Of a stretch of 64,000 nucleotides of DNA, positions 10,279 to 25,200 are shown one piece after another. Each line of letters opens with the position of its first letter. Position 1 is the stretch's first letter. This stretch comes from Crotophaga sulcirostris (taxonomy: Eukaryota > Chordata > Aves > Cuculiformes > Crotophagidae), in NCBI GenBank assembly GCA_013397455.1, contig VYZB01000528.1, positions 436,822 through 500,821 on the forward strand. The letters are read 5' to 3'. Both the position numbers and the translations under genes were made by a program. The notes beneath the pieces are model-generated. The model saw only the letters and a list, made by a program, of their open reading frames with translations, searched no databases and had not been told where the DNA came from.

Positions 10279-13200
10279 GTAAACAATGAAGAATTTTTCA
10301 AGAAAGATTTATTGAGCTTACTGGTAGGGAGTTTCATGTTCGTGTTCAGTGTCCAAAATCAACGTGAAACAATTGGGCAGTTGCATTGTGGCAATAAGAA
10401 GAACAAATGACTGTAGTTATGTCGGAAATGCAATTCAGTGTTTAAGGATATTCTGCTCTTGTCCTCTCTGTGTGTTTACATGTTTTCCGTATTCTATAAT
10501 CTCTCTACTAGATTACATGAAACCTTCAGTAATCTGGTTAAAAATGCCTCGCTGTGTTGTAGGGTTAAGTGGGAATTTTGACATTGTAATTTTGCTTTTT
10601 TTTTTATGCCCTTTCTAGATGACTGCTGCATGTTACCAAGATGAAATAGATGAGGGAATCTTCTTCCCTATGAAAAATGAAAATGAAGCTGTCACATGCA
10701 CACCAGCTTTTCCACTGTTGCCAGAGACATCATATGGTAAGGAAATGTTGATGTCTATTTATTTTATTGTAACAGCACTAATAACACTGTAGCTGTTACT
10801 GAAGAGGAATTGTACTTTTTCCTTTTCTCCTAGTGAAAACACTTCCACTATACCATCAGCAGATTTCTTCCAGCCAAAAGGTTAGCAGCCCGTCTGAACC
10901 ATATAGAACCAGTCCTGGTAAGATACCCTACTTCTTAAATAATTTGAAACTGAACTGCGTATGAAGACAACTAGCTCGACAGTTGCTATTCCTTTAAAAA
11001 TAGGACATATACCTGTGGATTTAATACATGTGCAAGTTGGAGAAATAGAATTTAGAATTTTACTTTTTTAAGAAAGATTTGGTGCCATTAATTGCCAACA
11101 TGGGGTCCCATGCATATTCAATGTCCAGTGTGGAGCAATTAGGCAGTTGTGTAATGGCAGTAAGAGGAAATGCAATTCAGTGTTTGAGGCTATCCTGCTC
11201 TTGTTCTCTGTACGTGTTTGTGTGATTTCAGTAGTCCACAATATCTCTGCTGATATTTGATAATGACAAAATAATACAATTGAGAGACTTGAGTTCCTAG
11301 TGATTTTTGGTAGATTTTATCTGCAACTTAGGAAGGGGGTGATATCCATGTTGCCATCTTGCTAGCCAAGTGAAGCTGACAATAGAGCTTTAGCTATGCT
11401 CAAGTCAAGGAGATCCTTAGTCAAAGAAATTAATGTTCTGGAAGGGTTTTTGCCACAATACAGTTTGTAATGTGCAAGCATGGAAAAGTAGCTGGTAATA
11501 GATTATTACATAGTTAAAGATTTAACATGATCTAGCTATGAATTTTATTAATAAAGGAGTCTTCACTGAGGCCTTAACTCTTTGAAAAACAGCAGTGAAG
11601 CTATTGTTAGCTGTCACCTTTTCTATGTAAAATTATTTTAAAACAATAAGTTTAAAAAAAAAATTTCGCATGACTGCATCAGAAAGTGCTGGACATAAAA
11701 GGAAACCAGTATAATTTATGTAAAACTTGAATAAAACTCACAGGCATACATTTAAATTATATGCTTTAGAAAATATTCAGATGATAATTCATATGTATAT
11801 GTATATATAGTTTTATTGCTCAGGCTATGATTCTTTTCTCAGGTAGGATCTTGATTAGAGTTTCCAATAAATTTGACGGTGGATTTTGATGCAAGAATTA
11901 GTTAGTGTTGTGGTTTTAACTTCAGGGAAAAAACCCTTTCCTGTTTAATTTGCCTCACTTAATAGTCATCAAAAGTAAACAACACCAAACAAAATAAAAT
12001 TATTTTTAGGAATAAAGCAACCTTCTACCCAGTTCAAGACATCTCTTTATGGCCTGGCTTTCCCCTTTGCTCTCTTCTTCACTCTTAAATAATTGATGGT
12101 AGATACCCTGCTGAGGGCAGCTTCAACAAATCGACTGCAGATTGCTTATGTTGGGTTAATGTACTGAGCACTTTGTTGTTAAATGGGTTCCATTGCTGTC
12201 GCTAAGAGTTAGGACTCACCCTAGAAAATCTAGTGGCTTTCAGTGTATTTCTCTATTTTGTTAGGGCGATTCTCCTCCTTAATTCCACATGCTGTCATCT
12301 CTCAAATGCTGGATTTAGGTGTTCAGTTAATGGGACTCTGAAAATAACTACTCTCACTTAAACCAAAGCAGGTAATTCTCCCTTTCAAAGCCCCTTCAAA
12401 AATAATGCTTCGGGTGTACTCAGTGCACTCAGGGTGTAGTGCTCAGCTGCGTATAGTTTAATGAGGTTGAGTCAGCTAGAAAACATGTGCTACACCATTG
12501 GTGAGCACCTCTAAAAAAATGTTAGTTCAGTGACTTTCCCACCACAGCACAGTAATTTCTATTGCCAAGCAATTATTAGAATCCTAGTTTAAATATTTTT
12601 TTTCTCTTTTCTGTGTTTTGCATTTACTATTCTACTTAATTTATTGCTATATCTACAGTAAGTATCTATTGACTGTGTTTACTTGCTTCTGCGTCTTCTG
12701 ACTTTGGCAAGAAGTGAAGAACATGTCTTTTCATTACTTTTGCTACCAATCCCTAATTCATGGCCAGAGCAACAGCATTGTGTTTTCTCTATTGAATGAG
12801 TTCAAAAATCTGAAGGGAACAGAATTAGCTATTCTGGTGTTTGAGACATGCGGCAAAGGTGTTTAACAGTATGTGCTTTGCAAGAATTCTGATAGCCCCA
12901 GTGTTTAGTACTTTCTTTTGAAGCCTTCCTCTTCTTTTAAATGCTTTCATGGTTTTTATTTTGGTAAAAGTTAGGAAACATGCTGACTTCTTCAGAGATT
13001 TTAAAGAGATTGAGGCCTTTGGAGTCATGAACTCTGGAGTCTTAATTTCTACCATTAAGATATTGCCACCTTTGTCTCAGTTCAGATCACCCTTGAATTC
13101 AAAATTGATTTGTTCTGCATCTCAACTTTGCTGCTTGTCTGCATTCCAAGTTAGTTGTGAGGATGCTGTAACATCTGACTACCAATTTTCTGAATATATT

Positions 13201-16200
13201 ACTGTCTTATTTCCTCCCCACTTCATTGTAGAAAATAGCTTTCAGTGTAGATAACGCTTAAATGAGAACTACTGTGGTGTTAGAAAAGTATAAAAGCATA
13301 CATTTTAAAAGAACAAAAATACATGGGTTTGTGTATTATTAATTCAAGAATTACAATGACATCCAGTTTTTATGTATGCAAAATGATAAAAGGATCTGTT
13401 CTTTTGTAGGTTATTCTTATTGTATATTGTGTACCTTGTGTCTTGAATGCACCTGATTCTGGTTCTTAAATTACTTATTGAAGTGAGGGGCGCTGTCTTC
13501 ACTGAAGCCTGGCAAAACCCTGTATAAAATGATACTCTTATTAGCCCTAGAAGCCTTTTCAGGTGAAACTACTTTGTTAAGGAAAGTCAGTCCAGTAGTG
13601 TTATGTATCTATCTCACTTTCATTAGCCATGCTCTACCTCCTCGTTCTCTCCACACATTTCTTTTAAGACGCCCTGACTGCACCTGCAGGGAGCAGGATT
13701 GCTTTCCAGAACCTTGTTTTTTCTCCGATGGGAGCAAATTTAACTTTTCTCAGGCTATGTTCAGGCATACAGTCCTTTCATGTCAGCACTGCTGCTCCAG
13801 TGATCACTTGCTGCCATGGTTTCATTGCCCTTTTCCTCACTTTACATAGCTTGCAAGTAATACAGCACCCCCAGAGTTTATTCTGAATTATCTTTTGAAA
13901 GATACCTTGTTTCGACAAACTTGAACAGTCTCTAAATTGACTAGTTTTATAAATAACCTATGAAAAGGAAAACTCCAGATAGAACCCAGATACAGCTCTC
14001 TGAGTAACACTGTAGACATTGTGTATCCTATGGGAGAGTCCCACACATCAGTGAAAGAACAGAAGCGCTATTTGTAGGCCATTTTGAAGCTTATAAAGGC
14101 TGTCTTGTCTCACACAGGACACAGCTAATTGAACTCCCTTTGTATACAGAAGTAACAAATAAAACTGTAGGAAGCTCTTTGCCAGAGGACTGAACTCTGG
14201 CTAACCGCCCTTGGTCTGGATGCAAGGAACTATCCCTTCCCTAACCCTGACCAAAGCATAAGACAGAGTTTTGCAGATCTGCATTCACACACAGACACTG
14301 TCTTGCAGCAGAAGGCAGGGATCTGTGACACAAGGGAACATTGTCTATAATCCTTTTTTTCCACCTTTTCTGTACAACCTAAATATATTTGCATAGTTCA
14401 AGCAGTGCGTATGGTGGAATGATAGGTCTGAGGAATCTCAGCCTCTTCAAGCATGTGTAAGACCTTGCCTTTTCATACCTGCCATGGAGCTTAGCCTAGG
14501 TACAGTACTCAAAACTTGAGTCACATATATGAGCTACATCTTTTCTAAAAGTTGTCAAAAGCTCATCTTTGTCCTCAGGCCGTCGTGGAATTCTTCAAGA
14601 CTAGACACTGATGTATTTCCATAGTTTTTCTTGTACAGACTCTAGGATTACAATGTCTCTGTCAGGTAAAAACAAAGTCCCTACTGGACTAACATAGACT
14701 TACTCTGTTACATTACTCAGTACAGTGATGTGTGTTTCAAAAATCTCTCAGAAGGCAAAACTACAGTTTAACAGATATCCTCATTACTGTAAAATTCTCT
14801 TAGTGATTATAATTTTATACTGTTGTAATTTCATACTATTATTGCGGAATTGCCATTTCTTCCAGTCACTGAGTTGCAGGGGAAATGAAAGGTAGTGCTT
14901 AATTGTTCGATTAAAAAAGTCAAGGTTCTGAACAGAAAATACTTTCTGTGTGTCAGGAAGATTAGTATTATAGAGAATAAAAATGATATTAATTCATGAG
15001 GGGGGAAAATTCCCAATTTATGATGTGAAAATACTACCTCTACAATATGAAGTGTTTTCAGACAATGTTCGTTTATACCTGCTTTCCTCTCCTCACCTTG
15101 GCTGTTTATATGAAGTATACCTGTCCAAAGCAACAGATAGGTATGGAACTTTTCCAGATATTTGGATTTATTTGCTTAGGCCATCAGTGCATCAATTTCG
15201 GTGGATGTTTATCTTAAGCTCTGTCCTCCTGGAAGCAAAGATTTACATTTAAGGTTTTGTGGTTATTTGTTTACTTTGTTAGTTTTATGGGGGTTTGTTT
15301 GTTTGAAGCATTGAGGCTATTAATGAACAATAAAAAAGTACAAGTAGAGACAAGAAATTTTTGAGGTTTACTACAAGGCAGATAGCCAAGGCTTGTGTCA
15401 TGTTTTTCATTGTTTTGCAGTTGACCTTGACGAGTTGATCTTGTGGCTAAATACAGTGCTTATCTCTACAATATTCTTACAACGAAACAGCTAATGTTTT
15501 TTAGTTAAGGTAAAATATACCATTTACGAGTGCATATGAAGCCTCCACAGGCTTTGAATTCTACCAACACATGAGGTCAAACACAAAAAAACCCAAGACT
15601 AACCCTATTGCTCAGGAACCCAGAGTGGAAGGGAAGAGACAAAGAGATGGTTGTAGAACATGTTCTAACCTATCACAGTGAGACTTGATCGTTTCACTCA
15701 TTACTAATGTGTTCAGATATAGATGTTTTCTTACCCTTGGTTGCAACCCACAACGTTTAGTGCGTGAAGCAGTTTTTAGCTAATAACATTATCACAGCTC
15801 TTGAGCACCCATCCTAGTTGCCAGACCTAGTTCCCTGCGATTTCTGCCTCTTCTCAAAGATGAAGTCAGTGCTCAAAGGAACCCATTGTTTGTCAGTAGA
15901 TGTGAAAATGGAGATCCTCAACAGCTTTTAAGAAAATTATCTGTGGAATTGCTTTGAATGTTGGCAGTGTTATATGCAGCTGTGGGTCAACTCAAAGGGG
16001 AGTTATTTTGAAGGTGATCATAGTTGATTTTCTTAATTTATTAAATAAAAAGAGTTACAGCCACAATCTTGGTCTTTTTGTGTCGGACCTAGTGAACTTA
16101 ATCAAGTCTTCAGAAAGAGCACATGGAATGCTTAAAGCATAGTCATAAATGTTCAGAGGCCACTTCTTGGCCATTGTAAGCACTGAAGTCAATATGATGT

Positions 16201-19200
16201 GCTGTGATCTGTGTCACACTTTTTCATCCTTGGATTTCATTCATTGACACATTTAGCTCAGTAAACGTCACCTTTTTACAAACTTTTTATTGCATGAAGT
16301 TTGGAGATGATTTATTTTCAAGCCTTTATTGTCACAGACCTCCTTCCCTTTATGCCACTGATTAGAATATAGTTCTTAATGTGTCTTTCAAATAGAAACA
16401 TGGTAATTTCATATCTTTTCTGACCTGTGGAGAAAGAAGCAATGCTTACTATCAGCGATTTCAGTCTAGTAATCCCAATTCACAGCAAAGATACTCCATC
16501 TTCTGTGCTGAATAGATTAATGATTTCATTTAATTCTCTTCGATCTGAATATTGGGAATACATTGTAAAAGAACCACCAAATTGAAACTGAAAACGATTT
16601 GAAATACTTCTGCTCTATGCTTACTTTTAGTAAGCAATATTAACAAAAACACTTAAACTACAGTTTGTCTACAGCTGAGTTGTTTGGTAATCAACTGTAA
16701 TTGAGGGGTTTTTTTCCCCCCACCTACTCAATTTGGCTAAGATTTTCATCAAAAATGAAATGCCACTGCACACTGATTAACTTACCAAAGCTTTATTTTC
16801 TGAGTTAGAGATAAGAATAAAGGGATTTGGAGATTAATCCATTTCACTAGCTAAATATACACTGGTTTTGTTTATAGCCATGTTACGTGTTTTTACATAA
16901 AACTTTACAAACACTGTACTTACTTTAGCCAGTCATTAAAAATTCTGACATGTCATTGATTCAGAGGAGTAAGGAATACAAATATACGTATCTGAATATA
17001 AAAAACTAGAAAGTACCAAGTCCCTGGAAGATATGTGATGGAGGAGCGATGGGACAACGTAAATGTGTTTTCTTTGACTGGTATGTTGACAAAAAATGAC
17101 AAAGCTGACAAAAGATGCCATTCCAAGAAAAGAAAGCTCATTGTCTAAGGTGTGCTGTCTTGCATTGGTTTTGGATACTGTAGTTTGATAAAATATTCTA
17201 GTTGTAGCCAATGTTGTATCTGATCACAGAATCAAAAATCCTTTATATCTGATGTTTATGTCAGGATAAAAATATTTCATGATAAAATTTTCTTACAACC
17301 CTATGAGCTAAAATTCTGAAAGGTGCCTGGTTTGGTTCAGGTTGAACATCATGTTGAACATGAGACAAATTTGTGTGCTACAAATGGTCATGGAAAATAA
17401 GTTGACTTTGAGTGCTAGCATAGTCTAGTGTACATATATGTAATACCATGTGCAGCTGCTTCATGATCCTGCAGATTTTTTTTTTTTTTTAAAAGGTGGA
17501 GAGAATGGTTAGGTGCTTCAGAGATTACATTAAAGAGATTGTCAAGGAAGCTAGTCTCTTTCTCCTCTTCTTCCCACCCTCACTTTCTAGCAGGATTTCT
17601 ATCTGGACGGAAACACCATGAACGCAGATCAAAAGGAGCTTTAAGCCATATCCTGCCCCGTTAAAATTGCATTGGACATGCTGACTTTCTGGTTTATATT
17701 GTGTGTTTCACCTTCTGTTAAAGTATTCACATTGCACTATTTTCTTGGATTTACTGGATGACTTTTCATTTCATGCAGGAAAAGTGCTGATTGATAAGCA
17801 AATACAAGCACTGAGACTGTCCCTCTAAAAAGGGGTAGTTAACAGCCCTCTCAGAGGCTGAATGGCACTGTCTGCATTATCCATTTCAACCAAGACACTG
17901 CTGAAAAGTTGAATGGAGTCTTCTGCCTGACATAGCATATTTGAAATACCTTTTCTCGCGGGAAAATGAGTACCCAAGTGGCAGGGACCCTAAAAATAGA
18001 ATCAAGCTCTCCATTTTCTCACCCAGTTGTTTTATCCTCAAGTCACATGTTGAACTGTGTTAAAGGAACGATAGATAATGCTGTTCTACAGGAATTTCTA
18101 TATAATATGGCTTTTTGCTTGCGACATCTTTAAAGTCTCTTACACAGTCTTCCATAAGTTCCATAGCTCAACAGGTCTGCTGGCTCCTTGAGCCTACCAG
18201 CCAATAGCTGCTGGTAGGTTCTCCTTCAAGAAGATCCACCCTGTAGACTAAATCTGTTATTTGGGGCACCTCACTTTAATCCGGTCTGTCTACTATTTGA
18301 TGTCGACTCACTTTTTATAACACTGTGAATTTAAAATGAAACAACTGCTGTTCTTCAAAAGTTGTTATTAATTGATACTAATACAAGCATGCAGAAACGC
18401 TAGAAACTCTCTTCAATGTATATCTAGGCAGTTGACTGGCACTCAATATTAAGGCTTCGATTCTATCTTCAAATCCTGTGGTGCAGAGGCTCCTAAACTC
18501 TTCAAAGACTGTCTTGCCATCAGTGGCCTTGGGTGCCCCACATGGCTGCGCTGTACTCCGACAATGGAAGCACCTGCCACCAAAGTAAGACTAGTGAGTA
18601 TGTAGGACAGATGCTTTCCAAAAAATGAACCAAAAGTGTAGAACTCACAGTGCATAACAGGATGACCACAAACCTTGTGGCATTTTCAACAAATCATAAA
18701 GCATGCTGCTTCTGCATAGTTTTCCTGCATAATAAAATATTTTAGATGGGAAAACACCAAAGAATATAAGGAAAATTCCAGAGGTGGGGCCTGAACTTTG
18801 CACTCTAATGCATTTGTATGTTGAAGTACTTCACTGATGAATGTACAATATACACGAGAGACTCTAATGAATCCTCATAATTTGAATAAACTATTAGAAA
18901 TATATATGGGCAATTTGAGGACTTACTGCCACTTCAGAATGACACACCAGAAGGCTCATGATTTGTATTAACAGCTGTGTTATGTTAATTCATTTTTTAT
19001 TATGCAGTGTCAACATTACCAGTTGAAGCACACAAATATGCTACTAATAAATGTGCTAAATATGAGTTACAGTAAAAACCTGGCAAGATAAGTGGCTCAC
19101 TATTTTTCTGACATTTCAGAAAGCAAACAAAAATCAGTATGCTAGGAAATTCAGTCACCTAATGCATTTTAAGAAGTGGTTATGTTTATGAAGTGATGGG

Positions 19201-22200
19201 TACTGAGCTTTTGGAGTATCAACTTTAATATATTCCTATTCTCTGTAAAAGTGACATTTTACATAAGATACTTGCTATTATGGTTAATAAATTGCACCAA
19301 GATTTTATGGTGAGAATTCACTTGCATGCTTTCTCCCTTTCTCTCTATCTGTTCACTGTTTTGCAAAACCAGTTGTGTATTCTGGAAGATGGTCAATAAT
19401 ATTTTTCTTTGTAAAGAGATGAAGTGATGCTTCATTTTGTTATATTTATTTAACTATATAGGTATATTCTCCAACAAACACATTGACAATAAACAATTAA
19501 AACTTCTGATTTAAGTATTGGATTCTCCTCTGAAAACCCAATATATGAAATGTCTCAATTTTTTTTCTTCAAGTGACTTTAGGATCCCTAAGGGGCTACA
19601 GGTACATTGATTTTTTTTTTTCCGCTCCATTTCCAAAAGGTTTGGCACTCACTAAGCACTTGAAATGGGAAAAGTGGGAGAAAATTCCTGGAGAGGAAAA
19701 AAAATGCATATGTATGTTGGAGGAGAATCAGTAGGAAGGAAGCTGGGGAGGGAGTAGAGTTGCCATAGCTGAGGCTGAGGGATGTAATGAAGGTATGTTA
19801 AGAATAACTAGTACAGAAAGCAGAATAGATTCTTGGTTTTTCTCAGTCCTTCATCAAACACTGTTAAAACAACCATCTCTAAATTGAGTGTAAATAAAAT
19901 TAAGTCTGAATAATACTGTGTCTGTAGTGTTTCAAGAAAAACAATGTGAAGGCAATCTGACTGCTGTTTGTGTTTCAACCATACTTTTTCTTTATGCTGC
20001 TCTTGTCACTGGATTTCCTGAATATTCTCAGTCTGTGTCAGTGCTCTGAGAATGTTTTATGAATTTTTCCAGAAAGCTTCAAGAATAAAGTAAATGAAAA
20101 TTAAATTCTTTGCTGCAAGATTATAAAACAGCTATGAAGATGTAGTGCTGCAGGGAGTATGTTCTGGGCCAGTGGAATAGTCACTGGGATTCCTGAATTG
20201 ATTTGCATACCAGATAAACTCTAGGAAATAAAAATAACGATAGAACTGTTATATAGACTTCCTTATAAGAAGAAGAAATTGTGCCATGTGAGTTTTATTG
20301 TTTTCAAAAAAACTGAAAAATTTTGTGATTTCTTGTTATAGTAGTTTATTTTACTTAGATTTTTGTTTACAGTGTGTTTTTTTTTCTTTGAAGTTACATG
20401 GCAAACAAGTTAATTAAATACCTAAGAAGGTTATGGAAACATTCATTCAGATGTATTTAGTTACTAGAGCCAAGGTGAGCTTTTGTTTGTACACGTTTTA
20501 CACACCAATATCAGAAAGTTGCATCATATGTGACAGTAAAGTTCATATTGTGTTTATTTTGTTAAAGCTATTTAATGCAAAAATTTGAATAAATTATGTC
20601 AATAAAAGGCTTGATTTTCCAGAGCATTCAAGAATCCCTCTCTGTATTGAGGGTAGAGAATAGATGCAGCTCCTAGTTTCCCAAGATGGGTCGCATTAGA
20701 TTATAAGTGCGTTCTGCACTTGGGCACAGCAAAATGGTATCTGAAGATTAGCAAAATGTTTTTTGTTCTGGAAAATAGTGGGAGTATTTTAAAAATAGCT
20801 TGAGATTGCACACAGGTTGTGGCTTTTTTATGTTTGTTATTTCGGCACTTTCATCTCTTGTCAAAATAGTGTATTATTACAACTTTTCATTCAGTTCTTT
20901 TGAAGGATGTCAGTTGGTTGTTACTCCCTGAAAACTGATTTGATACCCAGTTGGGTGATGACACACTCAAAGGTGATAAAACTGTCTAGTACCAAGGTAT
21001 GCATGAACTGTGCATTTTAATAAAAACTGAAACTCGTGTGAGAGAGACCTTATACTGTGGTTACATCCCTTGAAATTGTAAGATCAAGCTGAAGCACTAT
21101 ATGAAACACTGAACTGTAATGTAATTGAAAATGTTTCTACTTTGCTTAGACTTTATTACTTTTATTTTACCATTTATTTCTGTGAGATGCAGCCTTGCAA
21201 TTTAAAAAATCTGCCTGCCTGTGTTCAGTTGCCAAAAATCTTTTGTCAATGAATTTATTATGAAGAATGTTTAAAAAAGAAGACAAATTTAAGAAAACAT
21301 CAGAAAACAAAATAGAGAATGTTGAGTATGTTCAAAATATGTCCTCTGTATGCAATATTTGTTTTAGAAATTTCATTCCAATTTATATTTGGTCTGTCAG
21401 GGGGCATAATATACAACCAGTCTGTTTGGATCATTTGTTGAGCACCAGAATCAGCTTATCAAGTAGGTACACTAAGAGATTCATAAATACCTGCATGTCA
21501 AAGAACTGTTTTCAGATGTTATTCAGGAAATTTATGGATTCTGGAAACTTCAGGTTGAGTTACTCTGAGAGGAAAAGCAGGTTAGAAAAGGTCCATGGAT
21601 TGCCTGAAGAGAAACAAGGCAGTGTTACTGCTGGTGGTTGCAGCTCTGGCAATTTACAGCCTGAGGATACCTACTCCTACTCCCACCACCCAGTCCTGAG
21701 GGCTGTGAGTTCAGTGGGCATCAGCACTGCAACCAGCAGATTAAATATTGTGACTTCAGTGCAGTGCCATGATATATTATCTCTCAGGTCTTGACACATC
21801 TGTACAGTTGTGCTATTATGTGCATTTACATGTATGAGTGTCGTCTTTGTTTTCCACTGGGTGAACGTAAATCTTAGACATTTTCTAAATCACATTTAGA
21901 AGGAGCAGGAACTTCTTCCATGCAAATCTAACAGCTAATTAGAGTATTCATATGTCGTGGGGGAGATCCAAGGTCCTGCATGATTATCAAGCAGGCCTTG
22001 AACCAGGCTTTCCTATGCAAATCTGAAAACTGTGATGCTTCTGAGACAAATTTCTCTTTCTGGCTTAGTTCATACACATTACTATTTAATACAAGGTAGA
22101 ATAACAGTAGAGCAGGCTTTTCACAGGAGGAAAATTTGAATTCAAATCTGTTGCCCGATTTAGAGGAAGTCTCTGAATAGGATAGAGGATAAAGGGCTAA

Positions 22201-25200
22201 CACTGTCAGACTACTTAAAGTCTGTAAGTGTGAAACTCATGTAACATTCCTTTGATCTGGAATTACCAGCTTTCTATAGTAGCATAAAATTTCCCTTGTG
22301 CAGTGTTTACTACATAGCTTTAGGTGATCAAATGAACGTGATTCTTCCAAAGCTCACATTTCCCATCTATTACATAGAAAATCTGGGCTTGTGCCCTGGC
22401 GCTTTGAATCCGCTCAGCCCCAGTGCATCAGAAAGTTTAATTATGCAGTGTGCAGCTTACATCCTTCCTGTAGCTCTAGTCCAAAGGCATTTTCTCTTGA
22501 GAGAAAGTGGTAGCATTATCTGGTATTATTTATTTATTAAAAGTTTTTTATATTTGGCATCCAAGGTGTACTTAGAATATGCATCTACTAGCTGAAAAGA
22601 TGATGGCATTTCCAGAGGTGCTGAACAGTTTTTCAATATCTTCGCTGGTATCTATGAGAATTCATTATTTTTAAAATCCAGACAATAAAATAAACAGTGC
22701 AATTCTGAAGTTGTAAATGCCAAAAAAATGTTGTCTACATAATCAAATTATTACCTAGGAAAAAATGTGTTTATACTAGCCTTCAGTGTTGTAACTTTTG
22801 ATTGTAGTCTAAAGCAGATGTACTTCTTCACTTGAACTTGGAAAAACTGCCTGATAATACACTAATGGGTGGAGTTCCAGTGACAATTGATAACATTGAG
22901 AAGTTTCTAAAGCACTAAGTTTTAGAGAGTTTGGCTTATGTTGAAACAATGACTTTTTCCCACATAAATCATAAATTCATTTGGCAAATAACTATGTATA
23001 TATGTATACACTGAAGTCTATATGAGTAATATCTTACAGATACATGAAAAAGAGAGGAATCTGGAGGTTAAAAGTCCACCACTATTTTTTGCTTGTTATG
23101 AAGATACAAGAGATAAGGCATTGGCAGAAGCATATCAGGAGTTTGACAGAAATACAGGACTGGATGAGTAGGTGGTCTGACAGACGTGGATTGTTTTTAC
23201 ATGTACCTGTTGATTCTAGTTAACAGTGCATGTGGGTAGCATGCATTTTTGATATGTTACTAGTCCTTTTGTCTGGAAAAGCTTAAATTGACAAAAATCT
23301 ATGGGAAGCAACTAATTCCCTTGCTATGATTGCATGAAACAATTTTTTTCAAATTTTTCAGGGAGAAGCCTCCTACTGTATAACATGGCACTCAATGACT
23401 GTCATGTGCCAGAGTAATTCATGTAGTTTGAGGGAAGGCTGAAGAAGAAGAAAGCTCCAAAAACTGAAGTACAGATGTGAGCACACCTTTTCAAAACAAC
23501 TAAAGTCTTAAAATGATCCTGTGTTTGAATGCCTGGGAAGGTCTGGTCTGCTGTATTGTCATTAGTATTGTGTAATTTCAGAATTACAGACCTGCTAGTG
23601 TTGAGCGGGGACAAAGAGGTAACACAGATTCAGTCCCACTTGAGTATTTGCAGTCCAAAGGCTATATTGTTCTATGTTTTTTAAGGTGTTGCTCTCCCCT
23701 CCATTAATTCTCTTCATGTTTATTCCTTCTTGCATAAAATGAGAAAACTTAATTAGCCTGTGCTTTTCTGTACCTTACTTATACAAAACCATATGTATTC
23801 GTAAACCTAGCAGACAAAATCTGAAAGGCACTATCAGTTTAGATTGCCTCGCACATTTCTGTCAATCGTGGGATTAACAGGGAAATGTGTGACATGCCTT
23901 CACAAATTGTGGAGTTGCTGAATTTGCATCTGAGGGCCATGGCATAACCACTGTACTACGGGGTTTCCTGTTGGAAAAAGATGCATGTTACAATTCAAGC
24001 CTTGCATTTTGAAGCTACTTTGCATAGATCTTGCAGTGGGACAGTTCTGTTGAAACTGAGAATCTTGTGCATTTTGCATCGGAGAACTGTACACAGGCCT
24101 TGCTGTGTGAGTAGATAATACCACTAGGCAGAGGTGTTTCTATGCTGTGCTTGGCACAGCCATGAAACCAATTCTCCTTGCCAAATAACAGACCTCCTTT
24201 TGGAATAGTATTATCTCAAAGACCACTCACCTAAACCCAACACCACCCTCCTCTTCCTAACTCTTCTATATTTTTGGATACGATAAAATTTTGGTCTGGC
24301 ACTTTATATCTCCTGACTTTAGAGTTTCAGATTTTTTTTTTCTTTTTTCTTCCCTGGAACTCATTTCACCTGGTTAAAATTTTGAATTTTTGACAGAAGG
24401 ACAAATAAAAGGAGAGTTTCTGTGTTAAGCATCTTTTGTTTGTCATTAAAGGTGTTCATGTCAAAGAGGTTTGGTTGATGAACAGCCTCTAAGTCAAATT
24501 CTGTTAGAAAGCTCCATGGAAAATGAGATCTTAATGAAGGATGAATTTGATAAGTGTTGACAAAATTGAAATATAATAATGATTTTAATTACCTTGTTTG
24601 TACTTAGATTAGATTTGTGCATTACTTTGGAAATGAACACTTTCTAACTTAACCCAGCCTTCCCGTGGTATCTCAGACCACTGTTATCTTCTTTGTTAAA
24701 TATTACCATCCTCGTTCTCTTCTTACTCAACAAGTGTAAGTAGCTGAACAAGCAAATCTTCCAAGACCTGAAAATCAGGAAGGAAATGGGACGTCCAAAG
24801 GTTTCTTGTGATTACAGTGCTCTTTATGTAGAGCCAAAAATGCTTTCTATGGAGAGCAATTTTCTCTAATAGTTATTGTTTATAGGAGTTTAAAGACTGT
24901 TTAACTGCATTTGTCTCTGCCAGGAAGCATCTAAGAGAAAGAATAATTGTATTGTGAATTAATCAAAGTAACTGATGATAGTTCTGGGCTGCTGCGTTAA
25001 TAACCTGTTCTGCCCCTGTGGCAAGGATTGTCCCTGATTTTTTACCTGATAGTATTTTGTGTATGACAACTAATCTGTGCTGTTTAGGTCTCCTGAGTGC
25101 AACTGTTATGAAATTGTTTAATAGAAGCAGCTGCTAAAATCAATGGTAGGAGTGAATATTCTTACAAAGGAATAATTGGATTTAGTTTACCTTTTGGTCT

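Noticed and set aside
10108..10410. A separate 100-codon gene starting at ATG 10108
   Set aside because: The first part is a TNS3 linker exon; the rest is read-through past the donor at 10279 into a repeat.
21267..21794. 175-codon open frame, the longest outside repeats and TNS3
   Set aside because: No recognisable domain, AT-driven composition, no splice signals or family resemblance, and it lies deep in an intron.
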